Assembly (NCBI GenBank): GCA_032433595.1
Contig: JASWJB010000430.1
Coordinates: forward strand, 1 to 30,255
Direction: 5' to 3'
Source of the DNA: Conoideocrella luteorostrata
Lineage: Eukaryota; Ascomycota; Sordariomycetes; Hypocreales; Clavicipitaceae
Length of the DNA stretch: 30,255 nt
Shown piece after piece: positions 9,201 to 19,233 of this stretch. The notes below the pieces were generated by a model that was given only the letters and a program-made list of their open reading frames with translations, ran no database searches and was not told where the DNA came from. Positions within the stretch are counted from its first letter, which is position 1. Each line of letters opens with the position of its first letter. The position numbers and the translations under genes are program-made.

Positions 9201-12200
9201 TTCAAGTAGCCTGATATATTCTTCAATGATTGCTTCTGTGGCTTTGGGCGAGTATAAATAGTCCCGACAGTTGACTTCCAAAACAGCGGTGCCGTTCGCG
9301 CACGGTGTGACATGAAAGGAGATATCATATGGCGCGTTTCCCATTACACTCCGGTCGTAACTGAGGTCAAAGTCGACCACGGACATCTGCGTCATCTCTC
9401 CCACGCGGTAGTTGATGGCAACCTGGAAGAGAGGCGTTATACTCGGCGCCCGCGGGATATTCAGCGCGTCTACGACCAAGTTGGAGGGAATGGAGGAATT
9501 CAACAACGCTGTTAGGACTTTAAAAGATGTTTTCTGGAACACATCAGCAAAGCTGTCCGTTTGCCGGACGTGGAACCGCAGAGGCAACATGTTTAAAAAA
9601 TAGCCGACTGTTCCAGCGAACTGCTGGTGTTTGCGATTTGCATCGCTCATCCCAATACATAGATTTTCCATCTTTAGCAATCTAGCGAGAAAGACCTGTA
9701 ATGTTGCCATATAGAAATGGAACGGCGTGCCTCGAAGACTGCGACTCGCTTGCTTGATCCTATCCGCCACCTCTATGCTAACATGGCGCGTGGATCTGTG
9801 TACTTTGAAATTGTCTGTCGGTGTGCGCGTCTTATCTTTGGCAAAAGGGAGTACAGGCATCATTTTTGGTGGTGGTGAAAGCTCAGACTGCCAGTACTCT
9901 AGCTCCTTCGCGAAAGCTCCATTGTGCATGTCGCGATCCAGCATCCGAGAATAGTCGACGTATTGCGCAACGTCGCGTGGGGCCTTGCGCTCGTAGAAGC
10001 ACTTCAGCTCATGTAAGAATGTGGACCAACTAGCCCCGTCCATGACAATGTGGTGATATCCAAATATGACTGTGTGATGGTCTTGTCCAACCGACACCAC
10101 TGAAACCCGCATGACCTCACCTTGTTCCAGTCGCCATTGGTAAGCCGCCAGCCGGTCAAACTCGTGTGACACAGAGGCAGCGCTGGAAGTCCTGACATGT
10201 TCAAATACAGGTACTGGGACTTTCAAGACGCCCTGAAGGAGGTCACCATTATTGGGATCCGAAAAGAAAGCAGTCCGTAGCGACTCGTGCCGGGAGACAG
10301 TCTTTTCCAAGGCTACCTTGAACTTATCCACTGCAAAATTTCCATCAACATTGTATGATATAACGACGTTGTACTGGGTAGGGTCCTTCATCCAATGGCC
10401 CGCGAACCAGATCTGGGACTGGTGCGGAGACATCTTCTCGACCCGTGTGAACTTTGGTGGTTCCAAGTCGTTCCGTTCTTGGTCGATTTCGAAGTCAGGA
10501 GGACTTGGGACATGGGATGATTCTGAGTTGGTTCCTTCAACTTGAACTAAGCTGCTGTGCTCCAAGAGGGGTGTAGTTGTTGTTGTTGTTGCTACGTCTA
10601 CATAATTGAGGTGTTCGGCAACAAGCTGCTGGTCTTCTTTCTGCAGCACTAGGTTTGGGGTAGCGGACTGTGGGACGGCTTTCTCGCACAATTCTGCTAC
10701 AGTGTGCAGTAGTGCACCCATGGGAGTAATGTTGATGTCGAATTCTTTCGCAACCCAGGTCTGAATATCAACGGCCAACAGCGAGTCACAGCCCAGGTCC
10801 AAAAGGGGCGTATGCACATTGAAAGTTTGGTCGGTGAGCTGGAGAATTGATATGACCTTGGCCGACAAACGCGCGAGCAAACTGCCATAAACATTTGGCC
10901 CCGGCTCCGACCCCGACTCCGACTCTTGCAGTTGTTCATCAGGAATGATTGAAGATGAATTTTGTTTCTGTCCAGGATTCTGCCACTCTTTGTCCTGAGA
11001 ACCATTTGTAATGAAGTGAGAAAGCAGATGGTTGGAGATGAATACGGACTTTTCGCTCTGGTCACTCTGCGAGTCTATCATTTGTAGCCCAAAGAATATC
11101 TCAGGATTTCCTTCGGCCTCAGGCGCTCCAGCAGCTACCACTTCACCAAAGGCATCATGTAAATCAGACTCGGACAGAGGCGCATAGCCATGGAGCATCA
11201 TGCGCTGAATCACGTCTTTTCCTTGCTTGGCAAAGTACCCAGTATCAACAACCATTCCAAGGGCCAAGACAGACCCTACCAGGCCTCTCCGCCTTCGCTG
11301 CTGAATGAGACTTGTCAGAAATACCGATGAGGCATGATATGCCACCTGTTCTGGACCTCCTCCGGCAAGAGGTACAAGGGATTTCAGGATGACAAAAAAG
11401 TTTAGTGCTGGTGTCGGGAACAGTTCGTCGAGATTAATTGACGCGTTGATGACAGCAGCAGTCGCGGCAAGACCTCGTCCGTCTTGGACAGTATGCTCGG
11501 GCCCTTGGTCGGACAGAGCCAAGGGGGCATAACAAACACCTACAATTGGTGGTAAATCCTCCTTTATCTGGGTGAAAGCCGACAAAAGGGACTTTTTGTT
11601 CGTAACATCCATCTTCAAGGGCTTCACCGTAGCGCCCAGGTGAGACATTTCCTGGAGCCAACCCTCGTGTATCTGTGGATTTCTGCTAGAGAGGACAAAT
11701 CTTTGTGCCCCATTTCTCGCCATCCACTTCAAAATTGATAACCCAAGTGGTGTCGCCATATCAATCATCCAGTAGGTTCCGCTTGGGGAGAACATGGTTG
11801 TGGTGCTCACCATATTGCCCAGGCTCGCCATCGGGGCGGCGGGGCTTGTCCAGTTCACCACATTTGGATAAGCAAACGTTGAGTTATGTGGAGAGACCTC
11901 TGTCCAAGAGAGAACCTCCAAAGCCGTGGGTGGAAGTGTCGACAACGTAGCATGTGCTTGAGTATAGGCATCCGCGATAAGCTGCCCAAGATTTGCAGGA
12001 AACGCACGGCGATATAACTCCGCTGCCGGGATCCAAGCATGAGAATATATATCGCGAAGAATAGTCCCTACGCGATAATCATCGAAACGTGAAAAATCGA
12101 CCAAAAGCGATACTTGACTCGGTAGCACTCGTAAAACCATTCGCCGCGATGCATGCGGGTGGATTGCTATCCACCCTTTCCTTGGATCGTTGTGCTGCGA

Positions 12201-15200
12201 AGTGATAAAATACACTGTTTGCTGAGGTTTGCGCCACTGTTCAACGGCGGCAACAACTAAATCATCAGGCTCGTAAAGAAGAATGGGCCCTGATTGAGAC
12301 TTCAAAAGAAAACATGTCAATGTGAAGCCAGCAGTAGCCCGTAATGCATCTGGGCCCAAGTCATGCTTCGCAGAAAGATTGTGGACATGCTCAGGCCTTG
12401 CTTGGATGACGGATGAGATATAGTCAGAACTGCCAACGACATTGATCTTCTCGTCGTCGACACGCACGCCAAACCATAAACAGATATCCGTACAAATACG
12501 GCAGGAATATCTGACCTGAACGGCTACCGAACCGCCGCCCGACGCGTTCGGTGAAACAGCAACCGATGTCTGCGGGGGCCCAGATTTTGGACGAACTTGT
12601 CGTTGCCTGGAATGGTATCTTTGGTTTCGCTCGTGGTCCCACACCAGTCGTGGTATGCGTAATGTGCATCCATCCCAGTGAACTGCAGGTTCATTTGTCC
12701 AAAGCATTTGCCCGTCTGTCAACGCGGGCACAAAAGATCCCCATGTCAGGCGCAAGAAGACCTCAACCACAGTGGAAGGCGAAACGTTTGCTTCCGTGGA
12801 CAAGCCGAGGGATTGTAGACTGATATCACATGCCTTTGCTGATCTCATCGCGCTCCCAATAGCGACACTTGTGCTTGCCATATTTTCAGTTGTCAACCAA
12901 AGGACGTGTTTAGATCTTTCCACGAGCTCCTTGAATACCAGAAGCCTTTCATAAAAGAGGCGGCTGGAGAAGAACGGCTCGTCAAGCTCTACCAGGGAAA
13001 TGATAGAATGCTCCTTTGTAAGACTACCCAGCTCCAGCTGGTCAATGTCTTCCACTATTGAGGTTGCAGTACCTGATGCGGCGAGAATCCTTTGAATACT
13101 CTGGATGAGGCGTGCTACGGACAGTGTCTTGCCACCAACAAGAACTACAGTCTCTGTCGGCGGCGCTAGCCCAACTGAATTCATTGGTTCTCGAAGCATC
13201 ATAACCGTGTCATCCACTGCTTGAGTGGCTATTACCGAGAGACCATCCCCATTCGGATGCTTCGAGCCATGAAAGATATGATCGATGCCCGAAAATCCCT
13301 CTGAACGGAGCTGTGAGTCGCATCCAACGGTGGACATGTCCGACCAAGTCTGGGCAACATGATCGTACCCTTGCCACCATTGGGGAAGCAAGCCACATGT
13401 ACACAACAACGACTTTGGCATTCGCCCGGTGAGTCTAACAAATACAAAGTAGCCGCCGGGCTTGAGCATTGCACGGCAGACCTTGAAAAGACTGGAGGAT
13501 ATATCGGTTGCATGGAGTGGATTGGCAGCAATGATCATGTCATACTTGTGGCTGCCACATCCACCAGCAATAGCAGTGGTGGTGGTGTCAATGACCTTGG
13601 AACATAGGTTGGGGTGCTGATCTGAGAGCCTGGACACCGTCTGGTTGAGTGATACTGGATCCGAGCTGCCAAGAGAGAAGGACATATACTTGTCATCAAA
13701 AGCTTCCAATATTTTCTGGGTCATGTTGGTGGGGCCAGCATCAAGGTCAAGAACGTCCATATGCGGATGCTTGTGTACAATACGCCTGATAATGCGGCAA
13801 ACGTCTTCTTCTAGCTGAAAGAGCATTCCTACAGTCAAAGCTATGCCATCGACGCTGTCAGATTCGTCCGGCGTGTTAACAAGATCCACAACGTCCACTT
13901 CACCTCGCAGGATCGCTGGTAATGCCTTGCAGAGTACGTGAATTGACTGAAGATGTCCAATCCCTGCAAATTTCTCCATCATTGCGAGGATTCCCTCTTC
14001 CGACACTTGGGCACGATCGGGGTGGGTAACGTAGTACTCCTCAGAGCCCGTTCCATCCCCAACAATGCGGCTAATCTCACGGTACAAGAGCCGATGATGA
14101 GGCATAAACCCTGCAGTCTCCAGTGGATCAATCTCATCAACTATTCTTCGAAAATTATACAAGGAGACTGTTTCTGCTGCTTCTAGCCACATCATGTTCT
14201 CTTTCGGTGTAGGATATGAAGGTGTTGACGAATATCCGAGAGGGTCCATCTCCCACACCACGTGCGAGAACAGGTTACGGTCGCTAGAGGTATTGGTTGG
14301 AGCCACACTCTTGATAACCAAGCCCTCGATTTGTATCATAGTGTTTCCGTCTTGATTAGACAACGACAAATCGCCTTCTACTCCGTCACTGCCGGCTGCA
14401 GTCACAAAAGCATCCATCTCGCATGAAAGGCGGCCCTCGAAAGCAAAGCGAGGCGTAATGAGGGCTCGGTGAATCTCCTTTACATGAAACGAACTGCTCA
14501 GTCGTTTACTCAATGGTGAGGCAAAGGCACACAATATCGTCTGGAACGATGCCTCTACCATGGCCGGATGGAGTACGGATCCCGGGATGATCGTGTCCGC
14601 TGGCCAGGCGGCAGAAGCGGCAGCTTCTCCTAGAGACCGCCGGATCGAAGTAATGCTTCGAAACGGCCCAGAATAGCTTGTGCCAGCCTGTTCAAATGAA
14701 TCGTACATGTCGGCAACATCTACCGTTGTGAGAAATTGTTTCCGCTCCTCCCTTAGGGGTAAAAACTGATCACAATCAGGGTGGTTGGCTTCGCTGAGAT
14801 GAAGTGTTAGATGTGCAGTGCATAATTTGGTCAAAACAGTTCCGTGCAAGTCACACCCATAACAGGAAGCTTCAGCATGGAGCCTGGTGTTCGAGCTTGT
14901 CTTGATGCTTTCCTTGTGGAATCTTATCGTCGTGGTATATTCTACTCCTTTACTATGGTCTTCCATAGTTATAGGTTCCATGACAACGAAATCGTTCAGC
15001 TCGAGTAGTATAAGGTGTTGTTGGCATGCAGCCGCAGAGCTGGCGGCAGATAATAAAGAAGAAAGGTAAAAGGCCGCTGATAGTACCACTCGACCCTTTT
15101 CCTTACATCCTTGAGCCCAAGGCATCTCCTTTAGATGTAGGATATTCCTCCAACAAAGCTCGTTTGGAAATTCGCTGGCAGACTGTCGCCCCAATAGCGG

Positions 15201-17996
15201 GTGCAGCTCTGTACCTTTGAGACGGTATCTCCGCGATATCTGAGACTCTCTCCAGTATCTCCTCCCATGGTCCCATGAATAGGTTGGTAGTCCCTTGATC
15301 AGTTGCAAGGGCCGACTTCCAGAGACTTGAAGAAACCTCGCAATGTCCAAACGGTGTGCCATAAGTTCCCACAGGTGACTGAAGGCGGATGATGCAGCCT
15401 TGAGGTCACTTTGCCCCCGGCGAAGTAACGATGTATAAAGAACATTTTGCCTCCATTTGGGTTTTAACGTATCCAACACTGGACCAAGAAGAGCTGGATG
15501 AGGTCCGACCTCAATGCACGCACCGAGGTTTTGGCTGTCACAAAGTGATCTCTCCACTGCCTGAGAAAAGAGGACGGGCTTGACCATATTATCGACCCAA
15601 TACGTTGCAGAGAACGCTTGGAGGTTCCCATCCAGTATTTCATTTCTTCCTGTTACACTCGATACCCATGTACAGCCGCTCCTAGGTGTTTTCACTTGGA
15701 TTTTGCATGCTTTCAACGATTCTAGATATGCAGCAGAACAGGGAACCATGTGATGTGAGTGGTATGCAACGTCGACTTGCAGGATTCTTGCAAATGTCTT
15801 CCTACGGTCAAGGAGCGCCTTGACCTCAAGTATCGCATCGTAATCACCCGATAACGTTGTGCTTGCAGGTCCATTGCTTGCTGCCATCGTGATTCTTCCA
15901 GAAAAGGACGGCTGAGAGCACAATTCACTGGCGTCGGCAAAGGAAAGGCCAACAGCGAGCATGCCGCCTGAATTATCTGGCTTGGCGTGTATCCCACGGT
16001 AATAGGCGATTTTCATGCAATCTTCCGCTGAAATGATACCGAGAGCATAGGCGGCCACTATTTCGCCGGATGAATGGCCCACAACCACATCAACATTGAT
16101 CCCAGACGCACACAGGAGGTCGTAGATGGCTATTTCAATTGCTGCTGTTACTGGCTGACTTACTGCAGAATTGGAGAGCCTTGATGAGGTTTTGTCTGCT
16201 AAAAGCTCTTCCTGCAGTGACCATGATGGCCCATCATGCAGATTTGCCAATCCACGCTCACATCGCTCGATAGACTTGCGGAAGATGTGAGACACAAGTA
16301 GAAGTTCACGCCCCATTCCAGCCCATTGCGCGCCTTGTCCTGTGAAAACACCCATAATACTCTGTGGTCCGGATTGGTGCTTCCGTAGGAGTTGTTGACC
16401 TTGCTCGCTTGCTTTGCTGCATCTGTACTCCTCAATAGCCTTGTCCATGTTTCCAAGAAGCTCTTGCCTGCCCAAGGCAGTGATGGCGACCTTGAATGGC
16501 AAGACGGTCCTTTTGGCCAATGTCCAGGCTAAATTATTCAGGTCTAATGCTTCGCTGCTTCTCACATATCGGGCTGTTTGCTCAATGTTTGCATAAAGAG
16601 ACTCTAGAGTGTGTGCTGAGAAAACGAATGGGCCCGGGGTCGACTGTTTACAGTAACTGATGTAGCCATTCGTCTTGGTAGGCTCATAGCTCTCAATGAT
16701 GGCATGGGCGTTGGTTCCTCCAAAACCGAAGGAATTGACACTGGCCCTCAAGGGGCAGCCATCGCCAACAGACGGCCATGGCATAGTGCTTGTTGGAATT
16801 CTGAGATGATCATAGAATGGAGTGATTTTGGGGTTGAGATTGTCGAAAAGCATGTTAGGCGTGATACTCCGATTCTTGATACACATGATAGCCTTCATGA
16901 GGCCAGCCAGACCGGCACAACCTTCCAGGTGGCCGATGAGCGTCTTGATACTGCCCACATAAAGTTTGTCGTCTGGACTAAAGACAACGTTTTTAGGATA
17001 AAAAGTCTCCTGGATTGCCTGTGCCTCGACGGGATCTCCAGCCTGTGTTCCAGTCCCGTGGCATTCGAAAAACTGGCATCTGTCCCGCACGGGATCCAGG
17101 CCACTGCGTTCGTAAGTCTCGCGGATTAACGCCGCCTGTGCTTTTGAACTAGGCATCGTGATTCCTGTAGATCTCCCGTCCGAGTTGACGGAAGTCTCCC
17201 GAATAATGCACTCTATATCGTCACCATCCTTTAGCGCTTGATCCAAGGTCTTGATTATAACAGAAGCGCAACCTTCGCCTCGGGCATAGCCATTAGCATC
17301 CCTGTCCCACATCCGACATCTTGACGTTGGGGAGAGCATATGTAGCTTGGAATGACTGATGTAGATTTCAGGGTCTAGCAGGAGATTAACGCCACCTACA
17401 ATCGCGGTGGTACAATCGCCGCTGCGTAAACTCTGGATAGCCTGATGCAATGCCACGAGTGAGCTAGAACATGCCGTGTTAATAGTCATTGACGGCCCTT
17501 TAAGGTCAAAGAAGTACGAGATGCGGTTTGAGAGAATGCTTGGCGATGTCCCTGTTGCATGCCATCGGCTGATTGTGTCCAAGTCCCGAGCCTGAATGCC
17601 GTGATAGTCCGAGGTCATGGCTCCAACAAAGACCGATGTGGATGAGCCGCGCATCTGTTTCAAGGTATATCCCGCGGCCTCGAGCGCTTCGTATGTCGTC
17701 TCAAGCAAGAGCCGCTGCTGTGGATCCATTGCCTCCGCCTCCGCCGTACTGATATTGAAGAAGGCAGCGTCGAAATGATGCACATCATGATCCAGTATGT
17801 AGGACTTGTTTGGGACATCTGTAGCGCCATGATGCTCGCCGTTGTCGTGGTGGAAGCCAGACAGATTGAAATGATGGGCATCTAGATCCCTGAGAACATC
17901 CTTTGGGCTGGACAACAGCATCCAAAGTTGCGAAGGTGAGGCTACCTGGCCTGGGAATCGACAGGCGGTCCCAACAACAGCGATTGGTGTCTTCAT
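6210..17996 (-). CDS. cpaS: Hybrid PKS-NRPS, cyclo-acetoacetyl-tryptophan synthetase (CpaS-like)
   Basis: One uninterrupted 3928-aa frame, close to the ~3900 aa of CpaS. Domain order: KS (about 1-430; Cys176, His313, His356), AT (547-860; Ser642 in GHSSGE), DH-like (932-1225), C-MT-like (about 1350-1520), KR-like (about 2070-2240), ACP (Ser2405 in GCDSLL), condensation (about 2510-2950; HHIVMDG at 2648-2654), adenylation (about 2990-3475; YTSGSTG from 3121, Lys3471 in NGKIDR), thiolation (Ser3530 in GGDS), terminal R*/Dieckmann domain (Rossmann GSTSFLG at 3617-3623; Leu3760 where the SDR Tyr should be, Lys3764). The DH, MT and KR signatures are damaged, fitting release of an unreduced acetoacetyl unit. 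In the CPA pathway this enzyme condenses acetoacetyl with L-Trp and cyclises it to a tetramic acid. Tryptophan as substrate is inferred from the cluster (indole prenyltransferase next door), not read from the A-domain code. The gene is transcribed divergently from the prenyltransferase. It could make a related tetramic acid instead of CPA itself. Confidence 0.9.
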   Translation of the reverse strand: MKTPIAVVGTACRFPGQVASPSQLWMLLSSPKDVLRDLDAHHFNLSGFHHDNGEHHGATDVPNKSYILDHDVHHFDAAFFNISTAEAEAMDPQQRLLLETTYEALEAAGYTLKQMRGSSTSVFVGAMTSDYHGIQARDLDTISRWHATGTSPSILSNRISYFFDLKGPSMTINTACSSSLVALHQAIQSLRSGDCTTAIVGGVNLLLDPEIYISHSKLHMLSPTSRCRMWDRDANGYARGEGCASVIIKTLDQALKDGDDIECIIRETSVNSDGRSTGITMPSSKAQAALIRETYERSGLDPVRDRCQFFECHGTGTQAGDPVEAQAIQETFYPKNVVFSPDDKLYVGSIKTLIGHLEGCAGLAGLMKAIMCIKNRSITPNMLFDNLNPKITPFYDHLRIPTSTMPWPSVGDGCPLRASVNSFGFGGTNAHAIIESYEPTKTNGYISYCKQSTPGPFVFSAHTLESLYANIEQTARYVRSSEALDLNNLAWTLAKRTVLPFKVAITALGRQELLGNMDKAIEEYRCSKASEQGQQLLRKHQSGPQSIMGVFTGQGAQWAGMGRELLLVSHIFRKSIERCERGLANLHDGPSWSLQEELLADKTSSRLSNSAVSQPVTAAIEIAIYDLLCASGINVDVVVGHSSGEIVAAYALGIISAEDCMKIAYYRGIHAKPDNSGGMLAVGLSFADASELCSQPSFSGRITMAASNGPASTTLSGDYDAILEVKALLDRRKTFARILQVDVAYHSHHMVPCSAAYLESLKACKIQVKTPRSGCTWVSSVTGRNEILDGNLQAFSATYWVDNMVKPVLFSQAVERSLCDSQNLGACIEVGPHPALLGPVLDTLKPKWRQNVLYTSLLRRGQSDLKAASSAFSHLWELMAHRLDIARFLQVSGSRPLQLIKGLPTYSWDHGRRYWRESQISRRYRLKGTELHPLLGRQSASEFPNELCWRNILHLKEMPWAQGCKEKGRVVLSAAFYLSSLLSAASSAAACQQHLILLELNDFVVMEPITMEDHSKGVEYTTTIRFHKESIKTSSNTRLHAEASCYGCDLHGTVLTKLCTAHLTLHLSEANHPDCDQFLPLREERKQFLTTVDVADMYDSFEQAGTSYSGPFRSITSIRRSLGEAAASAAWPADTIIPGSVLHPAMVEASFQTILCAFASPLSKRLSSSFHVKEIHRALITPRFAFEGRLSCEMDAFVTAAGSDGVEGDLSLSNQDGNTMIQIEGLVIKSVAPTNTSSDRNLFSHVVWEMDPLGYSSTPSYPTPKENMMWLEAAETVSLYNFRRIVDEIDPLETAGFMPHHRLLYREISRIVGDGTGSEEYYVTHPDRAQVSEEGILAMMEKFAGIGHLQSIHVLCKALPAILRGEVDVVDLVNTPDESDSVDGIALTVGMLFQLEEDVCRIIRRIVHKHPHMDVLDLDAGPTNMTQKILEAFDDKYMSFSLGSSDPVSLNQTVSRLSDQHPNLCSKVIDTTTTAIAGGCGSHKYDMIIAANPLHATDISSSLFKVCRAMLKPGGYFVFVRLTGRMPKSLLCTCGLLPQWWQGYDHVAQTWSDMSTVGCDSQLRSEGFSGIDHIFHGSKHPNGDGLSVIATQAVDDTVMMLREPMNSVGLAPPTETVVLVGGKTLSVARLIQSIQRILAASGTATSIVEDIDQLELGSLTKEHSIISLVELDEPFFSSRLFYERLLVFKELVERSKHVLWLTTENMASTSVAIGSAMRSAKACDISLQSLGLSTEANVSPSTVVEVFLRLTWGSFVPALTDGQMLWTNEPAVHWDGCTLRIPRLVWDHERNQRYHSRQRQVRPKSGPPQTSVAVSPNASGGGSVAVQVRYSCRICTDICLWFGVRVDDEKINVVGSSDYISSVIQARPEHVHNLSAKHDLGPDALRATAGFTLTCFLLKSQSGPILLYEPDDLVVAAVEQWRKPQQTVYFITSQHNDPRKGWIAIHPHASRRMVLRVLPSQVSLLVDFSRFDDYRVGTILRDIYSHAWIPAAELYRRAFPANLGQLIADAYTQAHATLSTLPPTALEVLSWTEVSPHNSTFAYPNVVNWTSPAAPMASLGNMVSTTTMFSPSGTYWMIDMATPLGLSILKWMARNGAQRFVLSSRNPQIHEGWLQEMSHLGATVKPLKMDVTNKKSLLSAFTQIKEDLPPIVGVCYAPLALSDQGPEHTVQDGRGLAATAAVINASINLDELFPTPALNFFVILKSLVPLAGGGPEQVAYHASSVFLTSLIQQRRRRGLVGSVLALGMVVDTGYFAKQGKDVIQRMMLHGYAPLSESDLHDAFGEVVAAGAPEAEGNPEIFFGLQMIDSQSDQSEKSVFISNHLLSHFITNGSQDKEWQNPGQKQNSSSIIPDEQLQESESGSEPGPNVYGSLLARLSAKVISILQLTDQTFNVHTPLLDLGCDSLLAVDIQTWVAKEFDINITPMGALLHTVAELCEKAVPQSATPNLVLQKEDQQLVAEHLNYVDVATTTTTTPLLEHSSLVQVEGTNSESSHVPSPPDFEIDQERNDLEPPKFTRVEKMSPHQSQIWFAGHWMKDPTQYNVVISYNVDGNFAVDKFKVALEKTVSRHESLRTAFFSDPNNGDLLQGVLKVPVPVFEHVRTSSAASVSHEFDRLAAYQWRLEQGEVMRVSVVSVGQDHHTVIFGYHHIVMDGASWSTFLHELKCFYERKAPRDVAQYVDYSRMLDRDMHNGAFAKELEYWQSELSPPPKMMPVLPFAKDKTRTPTDNFKVHRSTRHVSIEVADRIKQASRSLRGTPFHFYMATLQVFLARLLKMENLCIGMSDANRKHQQFAGTVGYFLNMLPLRFHVRQTDSFADVFQKTSFKVLTALLNSSIPSNLVVDALNIPRAPSITPLFQVAINYRVGEMTQMSVVDFDLSYDRSVMGNAPYDISFHVTPCANGTAVLEVNCRDYLYSPKATEAIIEEYIRLLENVSLDPSLSVQSSLYNAFPMNEDGLSVQRGERMSHGWPATLSERFQDMTDLYGDGIAVTDQDGDFSYFQLHAQSTHIEEALLQKGVGHGDAVAVLCHPSTNSVASFLAILRIGAVYVPLDLSLPAARHKAMILASSARVLVCVSSTAEKVSEIGISTILINISEISTNRVPNMKFTNSAKGNSLSILLYTSGSTGQPKGVCLPQSGFINYLAAKREELGLNSSTVVLQQSSLGFDMGLAQTLNAIMNGGKLVIVPQEVRGDAVEIAKIICDRNVSFTLATPSEYLVMLQHGREYLNHYSGWQHACLGGEPFTDQLKREFVRLGRNCPVVQDSYGVTEISACTTFETMSASQLEGVRSVGRTIPNTSLYIVDADDNLVATGEPGEICISGAGVALGYLNAEQTRLKFVQDPFALPDDIARGWTRMYRTGDRAKLLEDGSLILLGRMDGNTEIKLRGLRIDLEDVASTMVNCHPNLLSSAMVCIKGQGVSETLVAFVALMPAQTASDVELQQLASNLPLPQYMHPSTVICLEELPRNTNGKIDRKKIEAMSWKAPPPTTVSQASKRLTLGEGELKLLWQVLLPGKHIQPESDFFLVGGDSTMLVRLQGAIRTSIGVSVNLRELYSASTLAQMALKIDARKAEAPPLTINWLAETAIPQSVLDCASLTTKKTPSTRDHGSGCHILLAGSTSFLGRVLVQVFLQMPEVDRVHCIAVEREQEHVLPACEKVSLYYGTLVDSTLGLSTTEWASLQGCIDVVVHNGSNGHCLNTYSSLKAPNLGSTHRLAEFALRSQVPLHYISSGRVILQSGQTALGPTSVFLYPPPLDGSDGLTATKWASEVFLERLAEHTSISISIHRPCTPIGDQAPEQDALNSLLRYSDILGATPRLTRMEGYLDFQKVEIIVEEMATLVTRRFTKLSNGSLSTTSGVSFFHHSSNLKVPVKSFKEYMEKVRGRPFQEYSLQEWSSLALERGIEPLIPSFLEAVDEKEETLRYPYLGN

Positions 17997-18209
17997 ATCT
18001 ATGAGGTGAATCTTGACGTTGCTGGGAGAAATTTTCCAGCAAAGATGTGCCGGCTAAGCAACAGAAATACCCGGTATTTTCGTTTCGGATCATGTACAGA
18101 AAGAGGACGTTGTGTATGTACGTCCATGGAACCTCCGAGCTTTATCCTGTCATCACATTATTCAGACCCATTGTATATTGTAATCAGTGTGACTCTTGGT
18201 ATCATATCC

Positions 18210-18312
18210 CATGCAGTAACACTCATTCTGTGGCACCCATTTCATCTAAAGCAACCTTCCATGCAGTCAGTAGCACTCGTTCTGTAGCCCCAATCTTATC
18301 CGAAGGAAGCGA
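18210..18312. repeat. Imperfect 50-bp tandem duplication
   Basis: Units start at 18210 and 18260, both with CATGCAGT, then ACTC(A/G)TTCTGT, then CACCCATTTCATC / GCCCCAATCTTATC. Divergence is clear, so the duplication is not recent. Confidence 0.6.
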
Positions 18313-19036
18313 CTTCCTGTCAAATCATAAGAATCTATGTCTTACTCAGCTCGTTCAATCGCCGTAATTGCGTGACGTTACAGTTGGTATCATTGGGTGG
18401 GGTATTGGCCGTTCTAAGATATGGGTGCATCTTGCGAGTAGATGGGATTGATTTCAGATCCTGGCGATTACAATCTCAGTGGTGGGCACTGCGAGAAAAT
18501 TCGCAACACACTAATACTGCAGTAGGTAGCAAGGGGGAAGAGTGGGAACCTCAGCCAGCCGTCGCCAGGGTATATCTACTCGGGGCTGTATGCATAAGGG
18601 CTGTAACCACATCGATCCACAAACCCGACCTTAGCTATATGTTGCTCAAAACCACCGAGTGGCTAGCGGCCTCGCTAGAGGCAACTTTTCGCGCGTGTTA
18701 CTGCCCTCTATATTCCGTACAGCACACACCGCTAGTTCTCTTTCTGTAAGAGAGAAATTTTAAACATCGACCGGGGGGTTACGCAATCTAGATAGACCTA
18801 GCATATGTTCTTCCTGGTACACTACACATCGCTGCCGCTAGAGTATTTCTAGCTAGTCTTAAGAACATAGCGCTCATGAGCTCGGAATAGAACTACGCCG
18901 TTCTTTTAATATCTCGGTCCTTCAGTTGAGATGAGAATCCCCTCTGTCAAGAAGATCAGTGCCGTAAAAAAGTAGATTAGTGAGGGAAATAGTGAAGCAA
19001 CTGAGCAGACTAAACGATGACTGCAGAAGGGTTTCA

Positions 19037-19067
19037 GCGGGGTGAGATGTGTGACATCTCACCCCGC
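19037..19067. repeat. 14-bp perfect inverted repeat with 3-nt spacer
   Basis: GCGGGGTGAGATGT (19037-19050), GTG, then its exact reverse complement (19054-19067). It lies about 650 bp upstream of the prenyltransferase start and 1.04 kb upstream of the PKS-NRPS start. A dyad of this size could be a regulator binding site or a mobile-element remnant. No specific factor can be named. Confidence 0.8.
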
Positions 19068-19233
19068 CAGATAACGAGGGGAATTCAATGGAAATCGAAG
19101 GAATTTACCAGATTGGATAAGTCTGGAAGCTAGGTGTGCACAGAAATATTCCCCATCAATTTGGAAAGCACAAAAACATCATCAATTTTATCAGTTTCTA
19201 TCTATTCCTACCAATTTCCCATAGTGCAAGCTG

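Noticed and set aside
18006..18749. Possible small genes in the divergent promoter
   Set aside because: Three overlapping short frames without known motifs; they cross the imperfect 50-bp duplication and look like chance openings.
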